From positions 124,001-188,000 of the forward strand of contig CAWJCH010000012.1 of the NCBI GenBank assembly GCA_963841205.1: 64,000 bases of DNA, given 5' to 3'. This document shows positions 53,492 through 63,530 of this stretch, piece after piece. The position numbers and the translations under genes are program-made. The stretch is from CAWAWP01 sp963841205. Lineage in GTDB: Bacteria > Chloroflexota > Ktedonobacteria > Ktedonobacterales > JADMIN01. The stretch's first letter is position 1. Each line of letters begins with the position of its first letter. The notes under the pieces are model-generated. The model saw only the letters and a list, made by a program, of their open reading frames with translations, had not been told where the DNA came from and did no database searches.

Positions 53492-54460
53492 TCATGGGTG
53501 CACCTGCGAGGCGTAGCCGAGGTCGAGTCGGATCGACTGCATCACCTGGAACGCGGTGCTGGGGGTGAACACGTCGGCGGCGGCCAGCACGCCGGTGTAC
53601 TTCTCGATGATCGGAGCGGCTGCGGTGTCCGCACACGCGTCGAGATAGCCCTTCAAGGCAGCCCAGGTGTTGGCGCCGTACTTCACGAAGTACGGCGTGG
53701 GATCGAGCGTGTCGAGCGTCGTCCGGATGCTGGCGTCGAGATCGGTCATGTACTGCTGGTGCAGCGTGACGTCGTCGCGGGTACCGAGCCGGCCGTTGTG
53801 ACCGCCGATGTAGTGCGTCCACGGGTACGAGAGCGCATGCGCCGGGGCCTCAACGTAGCCGGGGATGTCCTCGGTCAGGTTCGAGAGGTAGATCGGCGCC
53901 CAACCGGCGTTGACGACGTCGATGAGCATCAGCGTGTCGTGGTCGGGCAGGTGGATGTAGATGTTGTCGGGGGAGTGGTTGGCACCGTGCCAGGCGAGGT
54001 CGATGCGTTCGCCGCCGATTTCCAGCGTGCGGCGATCCTGGAACGTCTCCTCGTTCGGAGGTCTGGCCGGATCGTCGTCGCGCAGCAGCAGCCGTCGCGT
54101 CTCCTCGTGGCCGATGCGCGTCACGTTCTTGTCGAGGAGCGAGGATGCACCGACGTGGTCGGCGTGGTGATGCGAGTAGATGAGGTAGTTGATCTTGTTA
54201 TTCACGCCGTTCGCCGACGCGATCTCGTCGACCGCGCGCTGGATGTTGTGGCCGATCGTCGGCGGCGCGTCGAGCAGCACGACGCCGTCCGACGTCGTCA
54301 GGAACGCGCACTGGTAGGTGCCATCGGTGACCCAGTACAGGTTCCGCACGACTCGACCGACGAAGTACCCCTGCTCGTTGAGCGTCGGGCCCATCGCCGA
54401 TTGCGGGACCGGCGCATAGTTGGGTAAGGCAGTTGTGTCAGTTGTGTCAGTTGTGCTCAT
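53492..54460 (-). CDS. MBL-fold metallo-hydrolase
   Basis: The 322-residue protein has the metallo-beta-lactamase motif SHHHADHVGAS, an upstream LLDAPP strand, a later His in HGANHSPDNIYIHL, DVVNAGWAP with the bridging Asp and a GGHNGRLG loop. The N-terminus has a short DTTDTT repeat from a tandem duplication at about 54430-54455. No signal peptide. Related proteins hydrolyse lactones or phosphodiesters; the substrate here is unknown. Downstream is the deazaflavin reductase on the same strand. Confidence 0.86.
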   Translation of the reverse strand: MSTTDTTDTTALPNYAPVPQSAMGPTLNEQGYFVGRVVRNLYWVTDGTYQCAFLTTSDGVVLLDAPPTIGHNIQRAVDEIASANGVNNKINYLIYSHHHADHVGASSLLDKNVTRIGHEETRRLLLRDDDPARPPNEETFQDRRTLEIGGERIDLAWHGANHSPDNIYIHLPDHDTLMLIDVVNAGWAPIYLSNLTEDIPGYVEAPAHALSYPWTHYIGGHNGRLGTRDDVTLHQQYMTDLDASIRTTLDTLDPTPYFVKYGANTWAALKGYLDACADTAAAPIIEKYTGVLAAADVFTPSTAFQVMQSIRLDLGYASQVHP

Positions 54461-55113
54461 CGCCTTCCTCCTCTCGGGTTCACATCACGATCACGGTCTT
54501 GTCGTCGCTAAGTGGTCGCGAGCGATTGTGTCTGGTTATCTTGCTCCACCAGTGCCTGCTCATTCCCGTGGATCTTGTTTTCTATCGCCTCGCTAGTGGA
54601 TGATTGGACTTTCTGATAGCTAATCAAGCCAGGAACTGCGTCTGGTGGAACGATCTTCACGCCTGTGCCGCCTGCCACTCTAATCGATGCTGCTCCTCCC
54701 ACGCGTGGGTACGCCGTTCCAATCCGTGGGAGCCTTAGGCGGTGCGCCTTGTGGCTGGGGCGCGCCGGGACGCGTTCTGTTGTCAGTGTGCCGTACGTGT
54801 GCACTCTCCACCAGGGACATACGTCTCACAACGCTCACACAACAGTGGGACAACGCCCACACAGCACACCCCTCGCGCAGGCATTGTGCCGTCTACCGCG
54901 CGGACACCGGCCGTATGGTCCGCCGAGGGTCGGCTGCTGGATCGCCGACACCGATCGGCGCGTCCATATCCGCGCAGACCCGGTGGTAGAATGCCCGCAC
55001 GAGGTCGCCGACATGCGTGCGGATGATAAACCGAGCGGGCATGTTCGTGTCCGGGCCGAGCTGCGCGGTCGGCGCTCACCGTGGCCCGACTGGGTATGGG
55101 ACGGGGGCCCGCG
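54461..55113. other. Gene-free stretch between the MBL gene and the XRE-LuxR regulator
   Basis: About 650 bp. A minus-strand frame (54508-54804) is open but its composition changes midway and it matches nothing; I do not call it a gene. Promoters for the flanking divergent genes must lie here but none is clear. Confidence 0.35.
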
Positions 55114-57988
55114 ATGGAGAATTCGGCGAACACGCCCAACACGGTGCACGCGGCGAAGCTGGAACGGGCGCCGTTCGGCGCTTTGCTGCTCCGCCTGCGG
55201 GACGCGGCCGGGCTCACGCAGGAGCAGTTAGCGGCGCGGGCCGGCCTCAGCCCCAATGCCATCTCGGCGCTGGAGTCTGGCAAGCGCCGTGCGCCGCGGT
55301 TTGCCACGGTCGAGCTGCTGGCCGCCGCACTAGCACTCGACGGGCAGCAACGAAGGGAGCTTGTCGCGGCGGCGCGCAGCACATCTGGTAGCAAGGGGGG
55401 AGCGGTGGCGACCGGGCCGACCCCGACCCTAGCGGGCCTGCAGTCTGGTGCTGGTGGCATCGCGGACACTGGGAGCCCTGAGAGCCACGGCGGGGCCGCC
55501 CGCGACTCGCGCCGTCAGACAGGCCGGTCGATCGCCGTGCCAACGCCGCTGGTGGACCGTGTGCAGGAACTGGACACGATTGTCCGGTCCCTGGTCGCAG
55601 GGGATACTCGCCTGTTGACCCTTACCGGCCCAGCCGGGGTGGGCAAGACGCGCCTGGCCCTGTCCGCGGCCGCCCGCATTGCCGCCGCCGCATCTCAAGG
55701 CAGCGACCGCTTCCCCGACGGCGTCGTGCTGGTCGACCTCACCCCAGTGCGCGACCACGACCTGGTGCCCGGCACGATCGCGCGGGCGTTCGGCCTGCTG
55801 GACGTCGGCGGTCGACCGGCGCTGGAGCGCCTGGAAGAGACGCTGGCTGACCGGCGGCAGCTCGTGGTGTTGGACAACTTCGAGCAGGTGCTGTCCTCCG
55901 CTCCTCAGCTTGCCGCTCTGCTGTCCGCCTGTCCGGGTCTGGCGCTGCTAGTGACCAGCCGGACGCCGCTACAGCTGCGCTGGGAGCAGACGGTGCGCGT
56001 CGCACCGCTGCCCGTGCCCGACTCCTCTGCGCCACTGCCCCCGCTGGACGCGCTGCTCGCCGTCCCTTCGGTGGCGCTCTTCGTCAGCCGGGCCCGGGCG
56101 CGACGGGCCGACTTCGCCCTCGGCGAGCGGGAGGCGCCGCTAGTGGCTCAGCTAGTGGCAGAGCTCGACGGACTGCCGCTGGCGCTGGAGCTGGCAGCCG
56201 CCCGGCTGGATGTGCTGCCGTTGCAGACACTGGCGCGGCGGCTGGGCGACCGACTGCAGTTGCTCACGTCGGAGGCGCCGGATCTACCGGAGCGGCAGCG
56301 GAGCCTGGAGGCGGCGGTCGGCTGGAGCTACGATCTCCTGTCCGAGCCGGAGCAGCGCGTCTTCCGCTGTTTGGGGGTGTTCGTCGGCCGGGTCACCCTA
56401 GACGACATCGCGGCCGTGGTGGGAGCTGTGGCGGCTCCGGAGGAGGTGCCAGCTGCGGGCGACGACCGCAATACCTTGAAGCGGCTGGTGTCGCTCGCTG
56501 AGAAGAGCCTGCTCCTGCCCGCACGCTCCGACGAGGAGGGAGGTGGCGTGGAGGAGGAGGACCCGGAGCCGGCCTTCGGCATGCTGGAGACAGTGCGCGA
56601 GTATGCCTGGGAACGTCTCGCCGCGGCGGGCGAGCTGGCGGCGGCCCAGCGCGCCCATGCACACTACTTCCTGACGCTGGCCGAGCGCGCGGATGCGCAG
56701 TTGCGGGGGCCAGATCAGCGGGCGTGGTTCTTCCGCCTTGAGCGCGAGCACGACAACCTGCGAGCGGCGCTCCGCTGGTTGTTCAACCACGACAACCTGG
56801 CACAGCAGGGGGTCGGGCTGCGGCTGGCGGCGGCGCTGGGCTATTTCTGGTACCTGCGCGGCTACCATACGGAAGGCCGACGCTGGCTGGAGGAGGCGCT
56901 GGCTCGCGCGCCGCAGGGGGATGACGAGGAGAGTGCGGCGGGTGTGGACTCAGCTGCGCGCACCCGCGCGCTGGTCGCCGCGGGGCCGCTCCTCATGGTG
57001 CAGGCTGAGTATGCACGGGCGCGGGCAGTGCTGAAGGAAGCGCTTGCGCTGGCCGAAGCGGCGCCAGGATTCCGCTGCCACCGCGGAGGCCAGCACCTAC
57101 CTGGGGCATGCCACGGTTGCGGCCGGCGACGTCGAGGAAGGGACGCGGCGGCTGCAGGAGGCCGTGCGCCGTTGGGAGGCGCTGGACGATGCCCACGGCC
57201 TCGGTGAGGCGCTCTTCTATCTCGGCTATGCCGCCGACATGGCGGGGGAGACGACCGCCGCTGCGGCGCACTATGCGGCCGCCCTGGGCTGGCTGGGTAA
57301 GGCGGGCAACGCGCAGCACGCGGGGTTCGTCCACAGCTACCTCGGCGTGCTCGAGTGGGGGCGTGGGAAGCTCCCGAGTGCGGTGGCGCACATCCAGGCC
57401 GTATTACGGACCAGCGTGATCATGCGAGATCGCTGGCTCCTCAGCTTCGCCGCGCAGGCGACGGTGGTGCTTGTAGCGTCGCGCGCCCAGCCCGCCACGT
57501 GGGCGCGATTGTTAGGGGCGGCGGATGCACTGGGACAGGCCACGGGCGGCGCGACGCTCGGGTGGGAGCATTTGCCAGGGGCTGAACACGTGGTGGGGCT
57601 GCGCGAGCGGCTTGCGCGCGAAGACGAGTGGAGTACACCGTATCGTGAAGGACGGACGCTGCCGTTCGCCAAGGTGGCTACCATGGCCCTGACACTGCTG
57701 GAGGGCGTTGCCGAGATGCCCGTCAGCCCCGAGACAGGACGCCAGCCCGGCCAGGAAGCCCGGCGGTCGGAGACGCTGCCGCGGCCCACGCATCGGGACT
57801 CGCTGACCGAGCGCGAGCGAGAGGTGCTGCGACTGGTAGCCCAGGGTTTCTCCAGCAAGGATATCGGCCGTCGGCTCTTCATATCCGAACGCACTGTCGC
57901 CCAGCATCTCACCGCGGTCTTCCACAAGCTGGGCGTCAATACGCGCGCCCAGGCGGTAGCTGTGGCAACACAGCGCGGACTCCTCTAG
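55114..57988 (+). pseudogene. XRE - NB-ARC-like ATPase - TPR - LuxR regulator, with one frameshift
   Basis: The first frame (start at ATG 55114, or 55081) has an XRE helix-turn-helix (LRDAAGLTQEQLAARAGLSP), then a STAND-type ATPase with the Walker A GPAGVGKTRLALS, Walker B-like LVVLDNFEQVL and the helical repeats that follow. Near 57065 the frame is lost; the +1 frame continues the TPR-like repeats (EASTYLGHATVAAGDVEEG) and ends with a LuxR-type HTH, LTEREREVLRLVAQGFSSKD. Together about 955 residues. Such regulators are frequent in Ktedonobacteria and Actinobacteria and sense ligands through the repeats. The break may be real or a sequencing error. Confidence 0.8.
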
Positions 57989-58265
57989 ACCACACTCGCC
58001 CGGCGTATGTATATCGCGCACCCCGCGTAGCCCCTTGCTCGCTGCCATCAATGCGCGAATAGCGGATGCGGACGCCATGCGGCGCGCCTATGCTGGTCGT
58101 GCGAGGTAGAACAAGGCAGCAGGGCATAGGCGGCAGAAGCCGCGCAGCGGAGAGGAGACGAAAGGACCTCCTGATGAAAGCCGAGGTCATCCATGCGGTC
58201 GGACAACCGCCAACTTGTCGTTCTGCTGTAAAGGAACGGTGGATTTTGCCGAGAGGATGAATGAC

Positions 58266-58631
58266 ATGCCAGATGCGAAAGAGTTGCTTCACAGCAACTT
58301 GCACGAGGTCTTTGCCGAGCGGGACCCGGAACGCCGACGTACGGCCATCGAGCGCACCTATACGGAAGACGTGACGTTCATCGATCCAGGCGGCACAGTT
58401 GTCGGGCGCCAAGCGCTGAGCGACCAAGCGCAAAGGCTGCTCGATGGCTTCCAGGCGGACTTCGTGTTCGAGGAGGACGGGCCCCGCTACGAAGGGACCG
58501 ACACCGCCGCGCTGGCGTGGCGTTTGGGGCCGCCCGGTCATCCGATCGCCCGCGGGATCGATATCCTCACGATCCGTGATGGCCGCGTGAGCGTTGTGCG
58601 CACGTTAATCGCGCCTGAAAGGGATGCCTGA
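58266..58631 (+). CDS. NTF2-like (SnoaL-type) protein
   Basis: The start is ATG 58266 (MPDAKELLHSN): GAGAGG lies 9 nt upstream, whereas ATG 58257 abuts it. The 121-residue alpha+beta barrel protein has the FAERDPERRRTAIERTYTED opening and a VTFIDPGGTVVGRQAL strand typical of NTF2-like/SnoaL families. Likely a small ligand-binding or isomerase protein. It is adjacent to a peroxiredoxin-like gene in the same direction; no link is proven. Confidence 0.8.
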   Translation: MPDAKELLHSNLHEVFAERDPERRRTAIERTYTEDVTFIDPGGTVVGRQALSDQAQRLLDGFQADFVFEEDGPRYEGTDTAALAWRLGPPGHPIARGIDILTIRDGRVSVVRTLIAPERDA

Positions 58632-58786
58632 TCAGCCCACGGCTGCTCTCCCTGGTCGTGCCTGCGCGAGGTGATCAACTGGGTGGCGCCGCACTGCGCA
58701 ACGGCACCCGCGGGACGCATGAGCCGCGGGTGCGAACATTGGGCGGTTGCGTTCTGCGGGCCACGCGTGAAGGGCACTGCAGACCT

Positions 58787-59392
58787 ATGGACCGGAATCA
58801 GAACGCGCAGCAGGATCGGCAGGTCGCGCCGCTGCCCATCGGCACGCTGGCGCCGGACTTCACACTGCCACAGACCGCGTCCATCCGCATCGCTCTGCAC
58901 GGCCTGCTTGGCCAACCGGTCGTCATCGTGTTTTATCCGATGGACTGGGAACCCGTCTCGCGTGACCAACTCGTCCTCTATCAGAAGTTTGCGCACGAGA
59001 TCGCGCAGCTCGGCGCGCACCTGCTAGGCATCTCCGTCGATAGTGCCTACTGCCATGCGGCGTTCGCGCGCGAGGCGCAGCTCCGCTTCCCGCTGCTGGC
59101 GGATTTCCAGCCGCGCGGCGAGGTTGCTCGTCGCTTTGGTGTGTATCGGGACGGGCAGGGGGCCAGCGCCCGGGCGCTCTTTGTCCTAGATCGGCAGGGT
59201 CGGATCCGCTTCAGTCGCGCCTATCCCAATTTCCTCAATCCCGGCGTGGACGACATGCTGACCACCCTGGAGGCGCTGGCCGTCGAGGATGTGGAAAAAG
59301 GCCATACGCACGAACGACGTGACGCTGGCCGAAGGCGCCGAACACGCGGAGCCCATCAAACAGGTAGACCAAGGTGCGCAAACGGGTGCTGA
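58787..59392 (+). CDS. AhpC/TSA-family peroxiredoxin-like protein without the peroxidatic cysteine
   Basis: ATG 58787 opens a thioredoxin-fold domain: LAPDFTLPQTASIRI, VVIVFYPMDWEPVSRDQL, DSAYCHAAFAREAQLRFPLL, RRFGVYRDGQG and ALFVLDRQGRIRFSR. At the peroxidatic position of the PxxxTxxC-type loop the residue is Ser58 where family members have Cys; Cys89 in SAYCHAAFA is the only other Cys in the fold. The fold ends near residue 170 and the last about 30 residues are Arg-rich, suggesting a frameshifted tail. It may be redox-inactive or use Cys89. Confidence 0.75.
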   Translation: MDRNQNAQQDRQVAPLPIGTLAPDFTLPQTASIRIALHGLLGQPVVIVFYPMDWEPVSRDQLVLYQKFAHEIAQLGAHLLGISVDSAYCHAAFAREAQLRFPLLADFQPRGEVARRFGVYRDGQGASARALFVLDRQGRIRFSRAYPNFLNPGVDDMLTTLEALAVEDVEKGHTHERRDAGRRRRTRGAHQTGRPRCANGC

Positions 59393-59674
59393 TATCCCGT
59401 CGCCCGGTTCCGTTGAAGCAGGGGAGACACTGAGAGGCAGCGCGGGAGACGGCGATGGTACAGAATGACAGAATGATAGCTAGGGCTACGAGTGCCCTCG
59501 CGTGCTCTCTGCCCCGACTGCAGCGCCCTTTGCTGCCGAAGGAAGCGTACTCCAACACCTTCTGAAGAAAGCGTTTACCGGAATGGGGGCCAGGAAGCCC
59601 CTGCATTCAAGCGGGGGATGAATGGCCCCTCCGGCTTGAGAGGTGGCGCGCATTGTGTGTGTTAAGGAGTTTGC

Positions 59675-60834
59675 CTGCGTAAGACGTTCCGGTACCGGCT
59701 GTACCCGACCAGAGAGCAACGGCGCCTCCTCGATCGGCAGGTGGAGGAGTGCCGCTGGCTGTACCACCACCTGCTCGCGGAACGGCGTGATGCTTGGGAG
59801 CAGCGTCGGGAGTCGGTGCGCCTCTACGACCAGCACGCGACGTTGCCCGCGCTCAAGGCGGAGCGGCCCAGTTTGGCGGGCGTACAGTCGCCGGTCTTGC
59901 GGAACGTCGCCGTGCGCCTCGACCTGGCGTTTCAGGCGTTCTTCCGCCGCGTCAAGGCGGGCGAGCAGGAGCCGGGCTCTCCGCGCTTTCGCGGCCGGGG
60001 GCGCTACGACAGCCGCACCTTCCCGCAGGTGCCGGCCCGCAGGTGCCGGTGGGCTGCACGCTGGACGCGGGAGAGCCCGAGGCCAGACGCCTGCGCGTGA
60101 TGGACGTCGGCCGGGTGGAGGTCATCCTGCATCGCCCGCTGGAGGGCACGCCCAAGACCGCCACGCTGCGCCGGAGCAGCACCGGCAAGTGGTCCGTCTG
60201 CTTCTCGTGCGAGTGCGTCGAGCCGCGTCCGTTGCCGGCCACCGGGCAGCCGGTCGGGATAGACGTGGGCCTGGCAACCTTCGCCATGCCGACACACGGC
60301 GAGCCGATCGCCAACCCGCGCTCCTTCCGTCGCGAGGAGCGTGCGCTGGCCGGGGCGCAACGCCGCCTGAGCGGGGCAGAAAAGGGCACGCCCGCACGGG
60401 TAGCACGCCGCCGCGTCGTGGCCCGCGTGCATGAGCGCATCGCCTGGCGGCGGGGCGACTTCGCGCACCAGCACAGCCGACGCCTCGTCGACGCGTTTGA
60501 TGCGATCGCCGTCGAAGACTTGTCGGTCAATCGGATGGTGCACGACCATTGTCTCGCGAAGAGCATCAGCGACGCGGCGTGGGGCCAGTGCGCGGCGTAC
60601 CTCGCCCACAAGGCAGCATGGGCCGGTCGGCGCTTTCTCGCGGTGAACCCCGCGTACACGTCGCAGGATTGCTCCCGCTGCGGGCATCGGCAATCACTCA
60701 CCCTGGCTGACCGCATCTCCTCCTGCCCCTGGTGCGGGCTGGTCCTCGACCGCGACCTGAATGCCGCGCGGAACATCCTGCGGCTGGCACAAGAACGGTT
60801 GGGATTGGGGCAACAATCCCTGGCTCCGGCCTAG
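59675..60834 (+). pseudogene. tnpB: TnpB RNA-guided endonuclease gene, one 14-bp duplication
   Basis: The N-terminal RKTFRYRLYPTREQRRLLDR block starts at CTG 59675 (GGAG upstream; the usual ATG seems mutated), then VQSPVLRNVAVRLDLAFQAF. At 60022-60049 the 14-mer CCCGCAGGTGCCGG is tandemly duplicated and shifts the frame; removing one copy restores TFPQVPVGCTLDAG. Beyond it are the RuvC Asp (VGIDVGLATFAM), the Glu (IAVEDLSVNRM), the zinc finger CSRCGHRQSL...CPWCGL and the final Asp (LDRDLNAARNI). All catalytic residues are kept, but the gene is broken by that one event. The restored product is about 381 residues. Confidence 0.82.
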
Positions 60835-60837
60835 AAG

Positions 60838-60866
60838 CCCCTGGATTAATCCAGGGGAGTTGTCAC
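60838..60866 (+). ncRNA. Right-end hairpin and presumed omega-RNA scaffold end of the TnpB element
   Basis: The palindrome CCCCTGGATT/AATCCAGGGG (60838-60857) plus AGTTGTCAC forms the right end. In TnpB elements the guide RNA runs through this end and its guide is the DNA that follows, so the guide here would start at about 60867. Expression is not shown, and the scaffold start inside tnpB is not mapped. Confidence 0.45.
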
Positions 60867-60879
60867 GAAGCCACCCGTG

Positions 60880-61182
60880 CTAGCCTCGTGCCAGGCGAGC
60901 GAGGAGGAGGCGAATGCCGATGAGGGAGGGGAAGGCCTCCCCGCTGCCCGCCTGGCGTTCATCATCTTTGTTCAGCCGCCGCTGCCTGCCGAGCCGCCAG
61001 GAGCTGCGCTCGAGGATCCACCGCTTAGGGACGAGGTGGTATCCTAGCACGCCACCCAGATCGTCGGCGAGGTCTGGCGCGTAGCGCCGCAATTGGCGAA
61101 GGGCGGGATAGACCACCTCCAGGCGCACGCCACGCTCGTGTGCGGCCCACGGGTTGAGCGCGCCAGTGTCGCCTTGGTCGAC
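60880..61182 (-). pseudogene. IS5-family transposase, C-terminal piece
   Basis: The minus-strand frame from VDQGDTGALNPWAAHERG through YHLVPKRWILERSSWRLGRQ to the stop at 60880 matches the C-terminal third of IS5-type (IS1031/IS427 group) transposases, including the catalytic Glu region (WILERSSW). The N-terminal half is missing here; a piece of one is found in the opposite direction at 61191. Confidence 0.7.
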
Positions 61183-61190
61183 CCGACGCG

Positions 61191-61475
61191 CTGGTGAGCG
61201 AGGACGCGCCACAGCGCCGCCACGACCTGCGCGTGGTCTTCGACGGCGCCCGCTGGGTCGTGCGCACCGGCGCCCTTTGGCGTCGGTTGCCCTACAACCC
61301 GCCATCTTGGGACGTCGTCTACGCCCAGACGCGTCGCTGGCTGTAGCCGGGCGTCTTCAAGGTGCTCGTCGCCGACCTGCGCACGCTCTTGCGCCTGGCG
61401 GTGGGGCGCCGCGGCCAACCGAGTGTGGCGATATTCGATGCACGCATGCTGCGGTCGACGCCCGAAAGACGCTCT
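61191..61475 (+). pseudogene. IS5-family transposase, N-terminal piece with a stop codon
   Basis: The plus frame reads LVSEDAPQRRHDLRVVFDGA, then RWVVRTGALWRRLPYNPPSW, then a TAG at 61344, then GVFKVLVADLRTLLRLAVGR and AIFDARMLRSTPE. This is the opening of an IS5-type transposase up to the first catalytic Asp. Similarity fades after about 61475. It is head-to-head with the C-terminal piece, so the element was rearranged. Confidence 0.68.
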
Positions 61476-61629
61476 GCGCGTTTCGTGGAGATGTGGAAGG
61501 GCCGTGGCATTTGCGTGTCCCCGCGCAACACATGGAGCGACCGGCGGATCACCGGTTGAGGGGACGCATCCACCTCAATCCGCTCGGTCATGTCTCCTTC
61601 TGTCTCCAGGCACACTTGCATGCAGAGTG

Positions 61630-61659
61630 TTGCAAAAAACAAGCAAAGTGTGTTATAAC
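61630..61659 (+). promoter_or_regulatory. Promoter of the BNR-repeat protein gene
   Basis: TTGCAA (61630-61635) and TATAAC (61654-61659) with an 18-bp spacer, about 65 bp upstream of ATG 61724, in a local AT-rich patch. Confidence 0.5.
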
Positions 61660-61723
61660 CCTCCTGCCGGTCGGCGATGTGGCCGATGAGGATGGTCGGC
61701 CAGAGCAGAAGGAGACATGGCAC

Positions 61724-63274
61724 ATGGCGAAAACCCGTCACGTGGGCAAGCACACCGCCGCGCTGCTCGGATTCTCCGCAACTCTCGGCATCGTGGGCGC
61801 CCTCGCAGTCGCCCTCTTCGCGCCCGCGACCGCATTCGCGGCGACGCTGCACATCTATGTCGATCCCTTCACGGCGGCGACCTGCACGGCGTCGGCCACC
61901 ACGAACCACCACACCATCGTCGAGCCCGACACCTACTCCAGCGGGTCTATGATCGTGGCGGCCTACCAGGTCGGGCGCATCTACGACGGCGGCGCCTGCG
62001 CAGCCGGCTTCGCCACCTCGTCCAACAACGGCGCGACCTGGACCACCGGCCTGCTGCCTGGACTGACCAAGTACACCGGCGGCGGCACGTTCGACCGCGT
62101 CACCGACGAGGCCGTGGCGTACGACGCGAAGACCGGCGCCTGGCTGATTTCGTCGCTCGTGCTGAGCGAGGCGGGCGGCGTCAAGGGAGTGCGGATCTAC
62201 ACGAGCCGCTCGACTGACGGCGGCCTCACCTGGGGCACGCCGATTTTGACCGAGAGCACCAGCGCAAGCCCCGACAAGAACTGGATCGTCTGCGACGACA
62301 CGGCGACCAGCCCCTTCTACGGCCACTGCTACACCGAGTGGGACGACAACGGCGCCGGCAACCTGCTCCACATGAGCACGTCCCCCGACGGCGGCCAGAC
62401 CTGGGGCGCGGCGCTCACCAACAACGCCGGCGTCATCGGCGGCCAGCCGGTCGTGCGCCCGGATGGCACCGTGATCGTGCCGATCGACAACGCCAACGAG
62501 ACCGCGGTCGGCGCCTTCAACTCGACCAACGGCGGCGCCAGCTGGAGCGCGGTGACGACGATCACCACCATCCGGCACCACACGGTGGCCGGGAGCCTGC
62601 GCGAGGGGCCGCTGCCCTCCGCCGAGATCGACGGGGCCGGCAACGTCTACGTCGCCTGGGCGGACTGCCGCTTCCGCCGTTCCTGCAAGAACAACGACAT
62701 CGTGTACGTCGAGTCTACCAACGCCACCGGCACCGCGTGGTCCGCGGTGACGCGCGTGCCGATCGACGCCACCAACAGCGGCATCGAGCACATGATCCCC
62801 GGCCTCGCCGTCAACAAGGCCACCTCCGGCGCGACGGCACAGCTCGGCATCACGTACTACTTCTACGCGTCTGGCTCCTCGTCGCTGCAGGTGGGCTTCA
62901 TCTCCTCGACGAACGCCGGCAGCACCTGGGGCGCGGCGCAGACCGTCTACGGCGGGTCGTCGGCTTTCCCGACCACGTGGGTCGCCACCACCAGCCAGGG
63001 CCGTATGGTCGGCGACTATATCTCGACCTCCTACGGCTCCGACAACCTGGCGCACGGCGTCTTCACCACGGCCACGGCGCCCACCACCGGGACGAGCTGC
63101 TCGTCGGTGCTCGACAACTGCAATGAGCCGGTGGACACCTTCGCCTCCGGCCTGGCGGCCAGCGGGACGCTCTCGGGCGCGAACGACCCGGTGCTCTTCG
63201 GAGGCCAGGGCAACGGCAACGGTGCCAGCCTCTGGAACGTCGTCGACAACAACGGCAGCAAGCACCGCGACTGA
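61724..63274 (+). CDS. Exported BNR/Asp-box repeat protein (sialidase-like beta-propeller)
   Basis: ATG 61724 has GGAG 9 nt upstream. A signal peptide (LLGFSATLGIVGALAVALFA, cleavage near AFA-A) precedes about 480 residues with at least five Asp-box motifs: SNNGATW, STDGGLTW, SPDGGQTW, STNGGASW, STNAGSTW. This pattern marks sialidase-type six-bladed propellers. The catalytic Arg triad and Tyr/Glu of true sialidases cannot be assigned by eye, so it could be an exo-sialidase or a non-enzymatic glycan-binding propeller. Cys pairs suggest disulfides. It is followed by a secreted GH3 gene. Confidence 0.82.
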   Translation: MAKTRHVGKHTAALLGFSATLGIVGALAVALFAPATAFAATLHIYVDPFTAATCTASATTNHHTIVEPDTYSSGSMIVAAYQVGRIYDGGACAAGFATSSNNGATWTTGLLPGLTKYTGGGTFDRVTDEAVAYDAKTGAWLISSLVLSEAGGVKGVRIYTSRSTDGGLTWGTPILTESTSASPDKNWIVCDDTATSPFYGHCYTEWDDNGAGNLLHMSTSPDGGQTWGAALTNNAGVIGGQPVVRPDGTVIVPIDNANETAVGAFNSTNGGASWSAVTTITTIRHHTVAGSLREGPLPSAEIDGAGNVYVAWADCRFRRSCKNNDIVYVESTNATGTAWSAVTRVPIDATNSGIEHMIPGLAVNKATSGATAQLGITYYFYASGSSSLQVGFISSTNAGSTWGAAQTVYGGSSAFPTTWVATTSQGRMVGDYISTSYGSDNLAHGVFTTATAPTTGTSCSSVLDNCNEPVDTFASGLAASGTLSGANDPVLFGGQGNGNGASLWNVVDNNGSKHRD

Positions 63275-63530
63275 TGGCGGGCGCACTAAAGGTGAGGGCG
63301 GCTAGCGCGTACAACGGCGTCCGCGCATAGCCGCAGGGGGTAGTAGCGTTCCAGCGCCATCGACCGGTGCGCGGCGCGACTACCCCTTCATCTTCGCGAG
63401 AGTGGCGATGTGTGTAGGGAACGTGGCAAGGGCGAACAACTCTCGTCCGAGCGGGCAGTTGTGGAAGCATCCAACACACTCCTCGCGCAACGCTGACGAG
63501 GGATCGCCGACAGCCGGAGGGAGTCAACGA

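Larger units (their letters stand above)
59594..60866 (+). mobile_element. IS605/IS1341-type TnpB element
   Basis: A tnpB gene is flanked by hairpin ends that share the 10-mer GAAGCCCCTG (59594-59603 and 60834-60843). Left hairpin: a 7-bp stem, 59598-59604 with 59611-59617 (loop ATTCAA). Right hairpin: a perfect 20-nt palindrome at 60838-60857, followed by AGTTGTCAC, the typical 3' end. No tnpA is present, so it depended on a transposase elsewhere. The left boundary is approximate. Confidence 0.68.

Noticed and set aside
54508..54804. Minus-strand 98-codon frame between MBL gene and XRE regulator
   Set aside because: No ribosome site or family match; composition changes midway. Left as intergenic.
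61319..63286. 655-codon minus-strand frame over the BNR protein
   Set aside because: Antisense shadow in GC-rich DNA; the plus strand has a signal peptide, ribosome site and five Asp-boxes.
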